The notes: generated by a model from the letters alone, not told the origin. 64,000 bases of DNA from Bacillus sp. S/N-304-OC-R1 (GCF_019749375.1 NZ_JACWFE010000023.1:1-64000), one strand, 5' to 3'; counted from the first letter of the stretch, positions 1 to 8,670 are shown. Numbers and translations are program-made.

Positions 1-40
1 TTAAGTGTCTACTCTATAGGGTACATTTTAATTAAGGGCT
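1..40. other. possible outer end of an IS3-type element
   Basis: The first bases, read in reverse, contain TGTACCCTATAGAGTAGACA. This resembles from memory the terminal repeats of IS150-group IS3 elements, which often begin TGTAC and end near aGTAGACAC. No transposase is visible because the window starts here, and no second inverted repeat can be checked. This is a weak resemblance only. Confidence 0.15.
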
Positions 41-52
41 ACACGTTTTTAA

Positions 53-799
53 TTATTGTACGGATACTTCTACCTCTGTATGTTCATGAAGACCTTCATC
101 ATTCTCCACATGAACTCTCACGATGTAATCTCCACTTGCCTTGAAAGCATAGTCAGTTTTGTATTCCCCGTTAGTGCCTTCTGTCATATTAACCCAATCC
201 GGATTAGATCCTTTTTGAAAAATTTCAAGTCTTACATTCGCTTTTACAAGCGGCTCATTTTCTTTTTGCAAATGTACTGCTAATGCTATTTGCTCATTTG
301 CTTTTATTGTATCTGGTGTTTGCAGGTGAATGGAAACATCTCCGTGATGGTGATGGTCTCCTTCTGTGCCTTCACCATGTTCCTCATGATGATCCTCTTC
401 TACTTGTCCAATCTGAATCTGCTTTGTTGGCATCGTGTGCATATCCCTTGCGGTTACGTGTGATTGAACATGATACAATCCATTTTCAGGAAACGAATAA
501 GTCGCAACATATTTTCCCTTTTCTTCATGCTTTGCTTCTACCAGCTTACTGGAATCCTTTTCGCCTTCCTTCCAAATTTCAAACTTTACTTCTTTCGCAT
601 CCTCTACAAATTCTTCCCCTTGCTTAACTGTAACAGCTAAAGGAACCTCTTCCCCTGGATTCGCTTTTTCAGGTAGGGTTAAATCAGCTTCTATAATGGC
701 AGGAAGCTCCGCCTCTTTTCCATCATCTTTTTTGCTGTTTGTACCACAGCCTGCTAGTAATAATAAACCCGCACATATAATCGCTATCCATTTTTTCAC
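53..799 (-). CDS. YtkA-like domain lipoprotein, His-rich
   Basis: A 248-residue protein with a lipoprotein signal (MKKWIAIICAGLLLLAGCG, lipobox LAGC), so it should be anchored on the outer face of the membrane. Two beta-rich segments (roughly residues 35-130 and 155-248) look like repeats of the YtkA/FixH-like fold, each containing an F..WKEG or IFQKG-type strand and a GxY/GdY strand. Between them lies a low-complexity His/Glu/Gly linker (about residues 134-152, with a run of four His) that could bind a metal. Copper or heme-copper oxidase assembly is a known context for this family, but nothing nearby confirms it here. It is transcribed alone, away from spoIIP. The start has a modest purine-rich site (gagggataatgcgtg) upstream. 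Confidence 0.7.
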   Translation of the reverse strand: MKKWIAIICAGLLLLAGCGTNSKKDDGKEAELPAIIEADLTLPEKANPGEEVPLAVTVKQGEEFVEDAKEVKFEIWKEGEKDSSKLVEAKHEEKGKYVATYSFPENGLYHVQSHVTARDMHTMPTKQIQIGQVEEDHHEEHGEGTEGDHHHHGDVSIHLQTPDTIKANEQIALAVHLQKENEPLVKANVRLEIFQKGSNPDWVNMTEGTNGEYKTDYAFKASGDYIVRVHVENDEGLHEHTEVEVSVQ

Positions 800-1057
800 G
801 CATTATCCCTCTTTCATATAAATAATTCCTTCTATCCAAAACAATAGATGTTAATTGTGATGAAATAATGAAATTTTCTCGTAAATAAAGAAAACTCTAT
901 ATAAAAAGAACTCTATAGTATAGGAACACTTTTATCATAGCAAAAAAATTCAATAAATGTTGTAAAAGAAGTTTTCCCTTTTTCATATTTTCTATCCGAA
1001 ATCCTTCCTTCTATTCCTATTTGTACGAGCATACATTTGACAGATGGGGGGATCGTG

Positions 1058-2200
1058 ATGAGAAATAAATCAGCAGCACAAACAGTTTTTATTTATGTAC
1101 AAGGATGGATATTGAGTATATTATTTATCTTTATTTTAGTCGGCATCGTAACATCAAACCCTGCATCCTTTACCTCTGAACATGTGAATTCACTATTAAA
1201 AAATATTAAGGCAGACCAGCTCTTTATCCATTTGCTTAAATCAGAGAATCATTATTTTTATCCGGAAGATTCATCTTTAAGTCTTTCACATTTATCCCAA
1301 AATGCCTTCAGGCTCGCCACCAATATAAAGCCGACTGATATTCGCACCTTTCTGGGAAGAGAGCTTCCTGGTTATTCGATTTTTGATACGGGGATTGAGA
1401 TAGCTGGGGAGGGGACTGACTATACAAATCTGCCGTTCGAATCTGCTCCGCCAATTGATTTTCTTTTAAAAGAAAAAGAAATTGCCAGTGAAAATCTCCC
1501 TGAGGAGGATACGTCAGATGCCCCACCTCCTATCGATGGTAAGAAAAGCGTATTAATCTATCATTCACACAGCTGGGAGTCATTCACACCATTATTAAAA
1601 GGAGTAACAACCCCTGACGAGGCGGTTAGCTCCAATGAACGAGTAAATGTAATTGCCGTTGGAAGGAAACTAAGTGAAAAATTAACTGAAAAAGGAATAG
1701 GCGTAGAGCATGTTAAATCAAATATGGCTTCACTGCTGAGCCAAAAGAATTGGAATTATAACCAATCGTATCTCCTTTCTCGAGAGGTCGCTCAATCAGC
1801 AATGGCTTCGAATAAGGACTTAAAGTTTTTGATTGATATCCATCGAGATTCCCTAGGACGTGAAGTAACAACAAAAGAGCTGAATGGAAAAAAGTATGCA
1901 CGGATGTTCTTCGTTGTAGGGAAGGAACATAAAAACTATCAGAAAAATTTACAGATTGCCACTGAGCTTCACAAAAGCCTAGAAGCGAAATACCCGGGTA
2001 TTAGCAGAGGAGTATTTAAGAAAGGAAAAAGCGAAGGAAATGGCATTTATAACCAGGATTTATCAGACCGTGCCTTATTAATTGAAATTGGCGGAGTCGA
2101 TAACGACTTAACGGAACTATATAATTCAATTGATGTGTTTGCAGATGTTTTCAGTGAATTTTACTGGAAGGCAGAGATGGTAAATGGCAAAGGTTCTTAA
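1058..2200 (+). CDS. spoIIP: stage II sporulation protein P (SpoIIP family)
   Basis: SpoIIP is the amidase/endopeptidase of the DMP engulfment machine that thins septal peptidoglycan in the mother cell. The ATG at 1058 is chosen because a G-rich site (GGGGGGA, about 1046-1052) lies 6-7 nt before it; a TTG 21 nt upstream has no site. The 380-residue product has an N-terminal membrane anchor (about residues 15-35). The catalytic domain starts near residue 160, with the metal/catalytic motifs YHSHSWESF, DIHRDSLGR and the C-terminal EIGGVDN. Length is close to the ~400 of B. subtilis SpoIIP. In B. subtilis spoIIP follows gpr; here gpr is absent, so this is probably a second spoIIP copy. The next small ORF overlaps its last 17 nt. 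Confidence 0.9.
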   Translation: MRNKSAAQTVFIYVQGWILSILFIFILVGIVTSNPASFTSEHVNSLLKNIKADQLFIHLLKSENHYFYPEDSSLSLSHLSQNAFRLATNIKPTDIRTFLGRELPGYSIFDTGIEIAGEGTDYTNLPFESAPPIDFLLKEKEIASENLPEEDTSDAPPPIDGKKSVLIYHSHSWESFTPLLKGVTTPDEAVSSNERVNVIAVGRKLSEKLTEKGIGVEHVKSNMASLLSQKNWNYNQSYLLSREVAQSAMASNKDLKFLIDIHRDSLGREVTTKELNGKKYARMFFVVGKEHKNYQKNLQIATELHKSLEAKYPGISRGVFKKGKSEGNGIYNQDLSDRALLIEIGGVDNDLTELYNSIDVFADVFSEFYWKAEMVNGKGS

Positions 2201-2369
2201 TGCTTCATTCTATTGCTTGCTTTGGACACTCGGTTCAACACTTCTATTCTATCTATTATTTGGGCTATCTCTGTTAACAATTGTTTGCTTTAGTTCAGGA
2301 ATTATTTTGTCAATCATTAATTTTGTCGAGGACGAAATGAAAAAGCACGAAAGAATGAATGGGGAATAA
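2184..2369 (+). CDS. small membrane protein overlapping spoIIP
   Basis: A 61-residue ORF starting inside the last codons of spoIIP in another frame (17-nt overlap), with a weak GGCAGAG site 5' of the ATG, which suggests translational coupling. The sequence has two hydrophobic segments (about residues 7-24 and 27-45, rich in L, F and I) and a charged tail ending in KKHERMNGE. No family recognised. B. subtilis spoIIP is also followed by a small membrane protein gene (yqxA), but that protein is about twice as long and I see no clear similarity. Likely a membrane partner co-produced with SpoIIP, or simply a short unannotated protein. Confidence 0.5.
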   Translation: MAKVLNASFYCLLWTLGSTLLFYLLFGLSLLTIVCFSSGIILSIINFVEDEMKKHERMNGE

Positions 2370-2431
2370 CTGGTATTCGTGACCCTGTTTCTGCTTTAAT
2401 AGATAATAGAAACCTATATTGGAGTGATTAG

Positions 2432-3178
2432 ATGAAATTGGCCATTATTACAGGTGCCTCAAAGGGTCTTGGTGCCTCCATTGCGGAAAGAATGATAAGC
2501 GAAAAAATTGGAATTATTACGGTCTCTAGAACAGAAAATGAAGGCTTAAAGGAGAAAGCTTCTGCTAATCAAGTTTTCTATCGTCACTTCCCTTGTAATC
2601 TCGCTGTGACTGATGAAATCGAAGCAACCTTTCAAACTATATTATCATTGTTAGATTCTGAAAAGCCAGAGTTGGTCTATGTGATCAATAATGCTGGTGT
2701 CATTGAACCCATCGCAACAGCAGGATCTCTTAATCATCAAGCTTTAATCCAGAATGTGACGGTTAACCTAGTTGCACCAATGATGATTACGAATATTCTA
2801 TTGAGTAAGGCAGCCGCTAAGTTACGTATTGCTAATGTATCCTCTGGAGCTGCGGAAAGGCCTATTCAAGGCTGGAGTGCATACTGCAGTACAAAAGCAG
2901 GGCTAAATATGTTCACTGCAACAGCTGCAGTGGAGCAAGCAACAGCTGGAGCGCCGCATGAAATGATTGCTTTTAGCCCCGGAATAATGGATACAGATAT
3001 GCAAGGAACCATTCGCTCCTCTTCCAAAGAAGCCTTTCATGATTTGGAGAAATTCAAGGAATATAAAGAAGCAGGCATGCTCCGTCCTGCCGAAACAGTT
3101 GGCAATGCGTTAGTCAGCCTGCTATTAAGAGAAGAGATCGAAAATGGAAAAGTCTATCATGTGAATGATTTACTTTAA
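2432..3178 (+). CDS. SDR oxidoreductase, benzil reductase (YueD) type
   Basis: A 248-residue short-chain dehydrogenase. The N-terminus carries the NADP-binding TGASKGLG motif, then NNAG (about residues 87-90), the catalytic Ser in VSSGA (about 140) and YCSTK (Tyr/Lys pair about 153-157). The overall pattern, including the VIEPI segment after NNAG and the FSPGIMDTDMQ segment, matches the (S)-benzoin-forming benzil reductase/YueD group, which also resembles sepiapterin reductases. It would reduce a carbonyl substrate in the cytosol with NADPH; the natural substrate is not known. It is preceded by a clear site (TTGGAGTGATTAG, 2419-2431) and followed by a terminator. It is likely a single-gene unit or co-transcribed from spoIIP, with only 62 nt between. 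Confidence 0.85.
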   Translation: MKLAIITGASKGLGASIAERMISEKIGIITVSRTENEGLKEKASANQVFYRHFPCNLAVTDEIEATFQTILSLLDSEKPELVYVINNAGVIEPIATAGSLNHQALIQNVTVNLVAPMMITNILLSKAAAKLRIANVSSGAAERPIQGWSAYCSTKAGLNMFTATAAVEQATAGAPHEMIAFSPGIMDTDMQGTIRSSSKEAFHDLEKFKEYKEAGMLRPAETVGNALVSLLLREEIENGKVYHVNDLL

Positions 3179-3255
3179 AAAGATTAGAAAATATGAATAA
3201 AAATTGCTAGAGTGGACAATACTAAAGCTACAAAGTGTATTTCCCCCTTATTTAT

Positions 3256-3282
3256 TGCTTCCTTATTGGAGGCATTTTTTTT
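3256..3282 (+). terminator. terminator after SDR gene
   Basis: A 7-bp stem TGCTTCC/GGAGGCA with a 5-nt loop is followed by eight T. It lies 78 nt beyond the SDR stop codon. Confidence 0.75.
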
Positions 3283-3379
3283 GTGACTTTTCTTCTGGAG
3301 ATGAGGGAACTGTTTGGGATTTTGAGTGTAATGCAGTTTTAAGAGCTATATCGGACACGATTGGGGTTTTTCTGTTAGG

Positions 3380-3650
3380 CTTGTCCAATAACTCATTTTA
3401 TTGGACACGTTTTGAAACTTTTCTATGAAACCTGTCCAATAACTCATTTTATTGGACACGTTTTGAAACTTTTCTATAAAACTTGTCCAATAACTCATTT
3501 TATCGGACATGTTTTGGGACTTTTCTATGAAACCTGTCCAATAACTCATTTTATCGGACATGTTTTGGGACTTTTCTATGAAACCTGTCCAATAACTCAT
3601 TTTATCTTGGGACTTCCTTATAAAACCTGTCCAATAACCAGCTTGATCCG
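3380..3650. repeat. 51-bp tandem repeat array (family A, locus 1)
   Basis: Five to six copies of a 51-bp unit start at about 3380, 3431, 3482, 3533 and 3584, with a shortened last copy near 3626. Each unit contains a 10-bp inverted repeat, arms TGTCCAATAA and TTATTGGACA (or the TTATCGGACA variant), separated by 6 nt (ctcatt), and then about 25 nt of T-rich spacer. Because 51 is divisible by 3, open frames of about 110-120 codons run through it on both strands; they are repeat artefacts. A related array lies at 13605-13803. Confidence 0.9.
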
Positions 3651-3770
3651 TAATCCTCCATTTAACTATTGCTTTACTCGTAAAAAACACATAAAAAAAG
3701 CCCCCATAAGACACAATAACAATGTATCTCCCAAAAAGGGACTTAAATAATCGATTAAAGGGGCAAAATC

Positions 3771-3899
3771 ATGACGAAAAAGTATAACAAAGGAAGCAAC
3801 AATCAAAATGCGCCGACTGCTAATCAGGCGGACATTGTGAGCGGTGACAACAGCAAAGGGAATAAACGGAATAAAGATCAGCAAAGTAAAAACAATTAA
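3771..3899 (+). CDS. 42-residue Asn/Lys/Gln-rich hydrophilic protein
   Basis: A short ORF with a good ribosome site (AAAGGGGC, 8 nt before the ATG), followed 38 nt later by a terminator. The product is all-polar, with no hydrophobic stretch, rich in N, K, Q, S and G, beginning MTKKYNKGSNNQ. Composition and size resemble minor small spore or coat-associated proteins of Bacillus, but I cannot match it to a named Ssp. An opposite-strand ORF across the same bases (72 codons, hydrophobic) lacks a ribosome site, and the terminator geometry favours the + strand. Confidence 0.5.
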   Translation: MTKKYNKGSNNQNAPTANQADIVSGDNSKGNKRNKDQQSKNN

Positions 3900-3937
3900 A
3901 AACAGTTTAATTAGTTAGAAACACATTATGATTATGA

Positions 3938-3990
3938 AGCCAAATACGATCATTAGACTATGAACCTAATGACCTATTTGGCTTTTTTTT
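3938..3990 (+). terminator. terminator after 42-residue ORF
   Basis: A 9-bp perfect stem, AGCCAAATA with TATTTGGCT, encloses a further CATTAG/CTAATG inner stem and runs into eight T. It ends the 42-residue ORF. Confidence 0.8.
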
Positions 3991-4195
3991 TAAAACCACA
4001 ACATCCATCATCATTATTCTTCCCTCATCCCACATACATTCGAATCCGTTAAAAAATTTCACTTTTGTTCCTATTTTATCCAACAATAAGCCTTAAGTCT
4101 TAGATATAATTAATTCTAGGGATCAATGATTTCTTGCTGATCATTTCGTAATATGAGTATAAGAGAAGGAATTAATAAGAAAGCAGGGATTTTCT

Positions 4196-5053
4196 TTGAA
4201 AAGAATATTAGTTATTTTTTTAATTTTGATTGGGGTTTATGTATTATTTAACTCGAATATCATGAATCTATTTTCATTTGGAAAAAGTGAAGCCGAGGAG
4301 AAAGTGACCAAAAATATCGATTCAGTGGAGATTGATGCATCTTCAATCAAAACCGTTATCCTGCCGGAGAAGAGAAGTGATATTCATGCAGAACTTGAAG
4401 GAAAAGGAGAAGTGTCTGTTAATAAAAGCGGGAACAGTATTCAAGTAAAGTACAAAAGAGCTTTTTTTGAAGGATTCTCCTTTTTTAATAAAAATACTGT
4501 TTTGAACATTTATATTCCTGAAGACTTTGACCGCAGAATGAATATTAATGTTGGATCAGGATATTTAATTTTTGAAGGTAAATCAGCTAGCAAACCGATG
4601 AACCTTAAAGAGCTTGATATTAATCTTGGTTCAGGAAAAATTGATTTAAAAAATTTAAACATCGGGGAATTCCGCAATGATGTTTCTTCAGGAATGGTTA
4701 CCATCCATTCTCTGAAAACGAAAGAAGGCACTATTGATGTAAACTCAGGGATCGTAAAAATTCGCAGCTACGAAGGAAAGCTTAAAGCAGATATTTCTTC
4801 AGGACAATTAGATGTACAAATGGACAAAATAACAGACGATATTGATGCAGAAGTAAGTTCCGGTCATTTGAAGCTTGATCTTCCAGAGGACGCTGATTTC
4901 ACACTAAAAGGAAAAGTAAGCAGCGGTCTAATTAAATCCGATATTCCTCTTAAAGACAAAATACAAGATAAGAATAAAATTAGCGGACAGTCAGGCACTG
5001 GGAAATATCAAGTAAAGGTTTCTGTTTCAAGCGGATTGGTCAATATTCATTAA
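4196..5053 (+). CDS. DUF4097-family beta-strand repeat protein, membrane anchored
   Basis: A 285-residue protein that starts at TTG (4196), placed by an AGCAGGGA site and by the hydrophobic N-terminus KRILVIFLILIGVYVLF, a signal anchor. The rest is a right-handed beta-solenoid type sequence with recurring short motifs SSG, GSG and NSG followed by hydrophobic-polar alternation (for example GSGKIDL, SSGMVTI, NSGIVKI, SSGQLDV, SSGHLKL, SSGLIKS, SSGLVNI), about 20 residues per turn, typical of DUF4097. It is probably located outside the membrane; the function of the family is not established, though it often sits with PadR/HAAS regulators. Such a pair lies at 58-59 kb. It is transcribed alone and converges on the iron transporter operon. 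Confidence 0.8.
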   Translation: MKRILVIFLILIGVYVLFNSNIMNLFSFGKSEAEEKVTKNIDSVEIDASSIKTVILPEKRSDIHAELEGKGEVSVNKSGNSIQVKYKRAFFEGFSFFNKNTVLNIYIPEDFDRRMNINVGSGYLIFEGKSASKPMNLKELDINLGSGKIDLKNLNIGEFRNDVSSGMVTIHSLKTKEGTIDVNSGIVKIRSYEGKLKADISSGQLDVQMDKITDDIDAEVSSGHLKLDLPEDADFTLKGKVSSGLIKSDIPLKDKIQDKNKISGQSGTGKYQVKVSVSSGLVNIH

Positions 5054-5056
5054 AAG

Positions 5057-5086
5057 AAAAACTGGATGAGCGCTCATCCAGTTTTT
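5057..5086. terminator. bidirectional terminator between DUF4097 gene and iron ABC operon
   Basis: Palindromic stem ACTGGATGAG/CTCATCCAGT with A-rich left and T-rich right flanks. It lies only a few bases from both converging stop codons. Confidence 0.85.
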
Positions 5087-5090
5087 GCTG

Positions 5091-5777
5091 TTATAATGTT
5101 TGAAATTTCTCTCCCGCCGATCCCTGTTCAGCTATAAGCGGACACATAGTAATGCTGTAATCGCAAATCGCTTCAACATCATTTCGATCATGGGTGACGA
5201 TCATACAAGTCATTTTTGCCTTTTTTAAAATACGCAGCAGTTCTTCCCGTATTGATTCTTTCAAATCGGCATCTAGGTTACTGAATGGTTCATCCATTAA
5301 TAAAATTTTCGGCTTTGGCGCAAGTGCTCTTGCCAGCGCTACCCTTTGCTGCTGTCCCCCGCTAAGCTCATGAGGATAGCGATCACCAAAGTCCTCCAAA
5401 TGGACAAGCTCAAGCATCTCCTCTACCCGATGCCTTCTATCCTTTCTTGCTATTCGTGATAAACCAAATAAAATATTTTCCTTAACTGACATGTGAGGAA
5501 AAAGGGCGTAGTCTTGAAAAACCATCCCAACTCCTCGATCCTCTGGCTGAACAAATATACGATCATTCACTACTGTTTTGTCTGCAATCTGAATGATTCC
5601 GCTCCGAGGCATTTCTAAGCCAGCTATTAATCGCAATAATGTACTTTTCCCGCTTCCACTCTGTCCTAACACCCCGACAATTTCTCCTTTATTCATTGAA
5701 AATGAAAAATCGTCAATAATCGGTGTACTTGATCGAGAGTAGCCAAAGCTTAATTTTTGAATGTCCATTACCTTCAT
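5091..5777 (-). CDS. ferric-iron ABC importer, ATP-binding subunit
   Basis: A 228-residue ABC ATPase: Walker A GQSGSGKST (about residues 37-45), Q-loop VFQDYALFPHM, signature LSGGQQQRVALARAL and Walker B ILLMDEPFSNLD, with switch His in VTHDR. It energises uptake through the adjacent permease. The protein lacks the ~100-residue C-terminal regulatory domain present in longer FbpC proteins. It overlaps the permease gene by 4 nt (ATGA), the last gene of a three-gene operon transcribed leftwards. The iron assignment rests on the binding protein, the permease type and the upstream Fur box. Confidence 0.88.
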   Translation of the reverse strand: MKVMDIQKLSFGYSRSSTPIIDDFSFSMNKGEIVGVLGQSGSGKSTLLRLIAGLEMPRSGIIQIADKTVVNDRIFVQPEDRGVGMVFQDYALFPHMSVKENILFGLSRIARKDRRHRVEEMLELVHLEDFGDRYPHELSGGQQQRVALARALAPKPKILLMDEPFSNLDADLKESIREELLRILKKAKMTCMIVTHDRNDVEAICDYSITMCPLIAEQGSAGEKFQTL

Positions 5778-7420
5778 CGCTGCACCTTCTTATCAATCAT
5801 TTGAAAAACAACTACAGACAAAACGCTAATCCCAATAATCATCAACGAAGAGATGGAAGCTTCGTATATTTGTTCATCCTTCGCATACTGAAATGTTTTT
5901 GTTGCCAGCGTGTCAAAGTTAAATGGTCTTAATAATAAGGCTAAAGGAAGCTCCTTGCAAATTTCAACAAATGTTAAAATAAAGCCGCTGACGAGTGCTC
6001 CCTTAATTAATGGAAAATCCACTTTGAAAAAGGTTTTCGTTATGCCATGGCCCAGCATTCTCGATGCTTCAGAATATTTCGTGCCGATTTTTTCAAATCC
6101 TACTTCAATAGCGTTAAAGCCGGTTGCCATAAAACGAATCGCATAACCAACAATGAGCATAACTAGAGATAGACTTAATATTAATGGAGCAGCTCCTAAT
6201 CCCATAAATGAATAAACAGGGGCAAGCCATTTATCTAGCGTTATAAACATCGCCAGCACCCCAATCGCAATAATGGCTCCAGGAATAGAATAGCCAGTCG
6301 TTACGAGCTTAGCTAAAATATAGGACCCCGTCTTATTTCCGCGGCTTACATTCGCAACCACAACAGCCAGAATCAAAATAATGAACGTTGCAATCGAAGC
6401 CACATAGACGGTTTGAAAAAAGAGCATATAGAATGTTTCATTCCACACCTTGTGAAATGTCAATTGCGCCCATGAGATTAACTGGATTAATGGAATTAAA
6501 AATCCGAGCAAAAACACAATGCTGCAGTAAGTAAAAGCTGCAGCTGCCTTAAATCCCTTGAGCCTCATCGGTACAAGCGGTCTTGATTTATTATTAATAT
6601 TGTATCGCCGTCTTTGTCTCAACAATCTTTCCAAAATGAACAAACCAACAATTATAACCATCAACCAAGCTGCAAGCCTCATGGCCGAATCTATATCATA
6701 CATACCGAACCATGTTTGAAAAATAGCCGTAGAAATCGTATGGATGCCGAAATAGCTTGTTACTCCATAATCACTTAGCACCTCATAAACCACTAATACT
6801 GCCCCCGCTACAATAGCTGGCCTGGATAGCGGGAGTACTACCTGTATAAAGATGGCTAACGGCTTTCTTCCTAGCAGTCTTGCGTTTTCGAAAAAAGAAG
6901 CACTTTGGCTTTCAAGAAAAGCTCTCGTCATAATATAAACATATGGAAAAAGGAAGAACGTAAAAATGAAAATGGCCCCACGCAAGGAGGAGAATGATAA
7001 AAGTTCTGGATCAATCTGATAATTAAAATGATTACGGAACGTGGACTGAATCACTCCCGTATAGCTGAACATCGTTCGATACGTATAGGCTGCGATATAA
7101 GGGGGAATCGCAAGCGGCAATAGCAAGCCCCAGCGAAAAAAACGCTTAAGTGGAAAGTTATAGGCTGACGTTAGCCACGCAAGCGTAACCCCCAAAAACG
7201 CAGTAAAAATCCCTGTCAAAACTACAAGGATTATCGTGTTTGCTACATATGTTGTTAATAAATACCTGCGAATCTGAAACCAGTTTTGATTTGGCTCCTG
7301 AAATAATGAAAAAAAGATAAACAGGATGGGCAGCAGTATGACCGCCGCCCCCAAAATACTGATGACCCACCAGCTATTAAAATCTTTTTGTAGTAATCGT
7401 TTGAATTGGTTTATACCCAT
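5774..7420 (-). CDS. ferric-iron ABC importer, fused permease
   Basis: About 548 residues with roughly twelve membrane segments arranged as two BPD-type permease halves, so one polypeptide supplies both halves of the pore, as in FbpB/CysTW-like ferric permeases. Both coupling (EAA-like) regions are visible: ENARLLGRKPLAIFIQVVLP in the first half and EASRMLGHGITKTFFKVDFP in the second. The ATG at 7420 is taken as the start because it directly follows the TAA of the upstream gene (taataatg); a TTG 12 nt further upstream is possible. Downstream it overlaps the ATPase gene by 4 nt. The product sits in the cytoplasmic membrane. Confidence 0.87.
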   Translation of the reverse strand: MGINQFKRLLQKDFNSWWVISILGAAVILLPILFIFFSLFQEPNQNWFQIRRYLLTTYVANTIILVVLTGIFTAFLGVTLAWLTSAYNFPLKRFFRWGLLLPLAIPPYIAAYTYRTMFSYTGVIQSTFRNHFNYQIDPELLSFSSLRGAIFIFTFFLFPYVYIMTRAFLESQSASFFENARLLGRKPLAIFIQVVLPLSRPAIVAGAVLVVYEVLSDYGVTSYFGIHTISTAIFQTWFGMYDIDSAMRLAAWLMVIIVGLFILERLLRQRRRYNINNKSRPLVPMRLKGFKAAAAFTYCSIVFLLGFLIPLIQLISWAQLTFHKVWNETFYMLFFQTVYVASIATFIILILAVVVANVSRGNKTGSYILAKLVTTGYSIPGAIIAIGVLAMFITLDKWLAPVYSFMGLGAAPLILSLSLVMLIVGYAIRFMATGFNAIEVGFEKIGTKYSEASRMLGHGITKTFFKVDFPLIKGALVSGFILTFVEICKELPLALLLRPFNFDTLATKTFQYAKDEQIYEASISSLMIIGISVLSVVVFQMIDKKVQR

Positions 7421-7422
7421 TA

Positions 7423-8505
7423 TTATTTCCAACCTGTTTTATTAAAGATCTCGATGGCTTTATGATTATGTTCTCCTAAAGTATCAAAGTTAAGCTCTTG
7501 CATCTTAAAATCACCCCATGATTGAAGCAGTTCAGGTTTCTTAGCATTAGGGTTAACAGGGAATTCATAGTTATTTGCTGATAAATATTCCTGTGCTTCA
7601 ACACCTGTCATATATTCAATTAATTTTGTTGCATTTTCAGGGTGTTTACTATGCTTCGTTAATCCAATACCGCTAATATTAACATGAGTTCCATTTGTTT
7701 CTTGGCTCGGGAAGAATACACCAATGCTCTCTCCTACCTTTTTCTCTTCTGGATCCTCAGAGTTCACAAGCAGGCCCACATAATATGTGTTCATGATTGC
7801 TACATCACCGGTACCTGCTGCGATAGCTTTTGCCTGGTCACGGTCACCGCCGTCTGGCTGACGAGCAAAGTTGTTTACAATTCCTTGTGCCCACTGTTCA
7901 GCCTTTTCTTCTCCATTCAACTCAATGAAGGAAGCAAGTAAAGATTGGTTATATAAGCTAGTTGACGAACGAGCTAACACTTTCCCTTTCCATTTTGCAT
8001 CCGTTAAAGCTTCGTATGTAGAAAGCTCATCTGGAGAAACACGGTCTTTTGAGTACACAATAACACGTGCTCTTGTTGACATACCAATCCAGTTATCATC
8101 TTTATCCCTTAGGTTTGCAGGGACATTTTTATCAATAATGTCAGAGTGTACAGGCTGAAGAACATCGTTATTCTTCGCATTAGCTAATACTCCACCATCA
8201 ACAGTTATAAATAAATCAGCCTGAGTGCTTTCACCTTCTCGCTTTAAGCGTTCGATCAGTTCTTCCGCTTCACCTTTAACGACATTCACTTTAATGCCAG
8301 TTTCTTCAGTGAATCGCTTATACACTTCATTATCAGCCTCGTAATGTCTTGCTGTATAAATATTAACTACTCCATCTTCCGCTTTTTTAGGCTCTTTAGC
8401 TGTTTTCTCACCTTCAGAACCATTATCACTTGCCCCACATCCTGCTAAACCAACAGTTAGAAGAGCACTTGCTAAGAAAGGCTTGAGTAATTTCGAAAAT
8501 TTCAT
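7423..8505 (-). CDS. ferric-iron ABC importer, substrate-binding lipoprotein
   Basis: Type-2 periplasmic-binding fold protein of about 360 residues with a lipobox signal (LLTVGLAGCG), so it is tethered to the outer membrane face. The mature part starts NIYTARHYEADNEVYKRF, typical of FbpA/FutA ferric-binding proteins, and the NTYY motif near residue 245 supplies the paired iron-binding tyrosines of that family. I place the start at ATG 8505 with AAGGTGG 8 nt before it; a GTG 12 nt upstream lies too close to that site. It is the first gene of the operon and sits behind a strong promoter with a Fur box over its start region. Confidence 0.9.
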   Translation of the reverse strand: MKFSKLLKPFLASALLTVGLAGCGASDNGSEGEKTAKEPKKAEDGVVNIYTARHYEADNEVYKRFTEETGIKVNVVKGEAEELIERLKREGESTQADLFITVDGGVLANAKNNDVLQPVHSDIIDKNVPANLRDKDDNWIGMSTRARVIVYSKDRVSPDELSTYEALTDAKWKGKVLARSSTSLYNQSLLASFIELNGEEKAEQWAQGIVNNFARQPDGGDRDQAKAIAAGTGDVAIMNTYYVGLLVNSEDPEEKKVGESIGVFFPSQETNGTHVNISGIGLTKHSKHPENATKLIEYMTGVEAQEYLSANNYEFPVNPNAKKPELLQSWGDFKMQELNFDTLGEHNHKAIEIFNKTGWK

Positions 8506-8538
8506 TCCTGTGTCCACCTTTTGTTTTTTTCTTTTTAG

Positions 8539-8559
8539 TGATAATGAGAATTATTATCA
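8539..8559 (-). promoter_or_regulatory. Fur box upstream of iron ABC operon
   Basis: Near-palindromic core GATAATGAGAATTATTATC matches the classical Bacillus Fur operator. It lies 14-34 nt downstream of the -10 of the predicted promoter, over the likely transcription start, so Fe-Fur would block transcription. Confidence 0.9.
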
Positions 8560-8572
8560 CTACTACGACCTC

Positions 8573-8601
8573 ATTTTACTAGTGATTCACTTCCTGGTCA
8601 A
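8573..8601 (-). promoter_or_regulatory. sigma-A promoter of iron ABC operon
   Basis: On the minus strand, TTGACC (8596-8601), a 17-nt spacer and TAAAAT (8573-8578). The Fur box follows directly. Confidence 0.8.
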
Positions 8602-8643
8602 TAACTATTTTCTTAATTTGTAAGATTTATGAATTTGATAGCA

Positions 8644-8670
8644 TAAAAAAAAGCAGCCCTAAGGCTGCTT
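8644..8670 (-). terminator. terminator after MMPL gene
   Basis: Stem AAGCAGCC/GGCTGCTT with a short loop and an eight-T run in the minus direction, just beyond the MMPL stop codon. Confidence 0.85.

Noticed and set aside
3346-3750. Long open frames of 112-122 codons on both strands with repeated 17-residue units (e.g. YWTGFIEK)
   Set aside because: They run through the 51-bp tandem repeats; 51 is divisible by 3, so frames stay open by arithmetic. Both strands are open and no ribosome site precedes them.
3666-3884. 72-codon minus-strand hydrophobic ORF
   Set aside because: It lacks a ribosome site and lies opposite the 42-residue ORF, which has a better site and a terminator in its direction.
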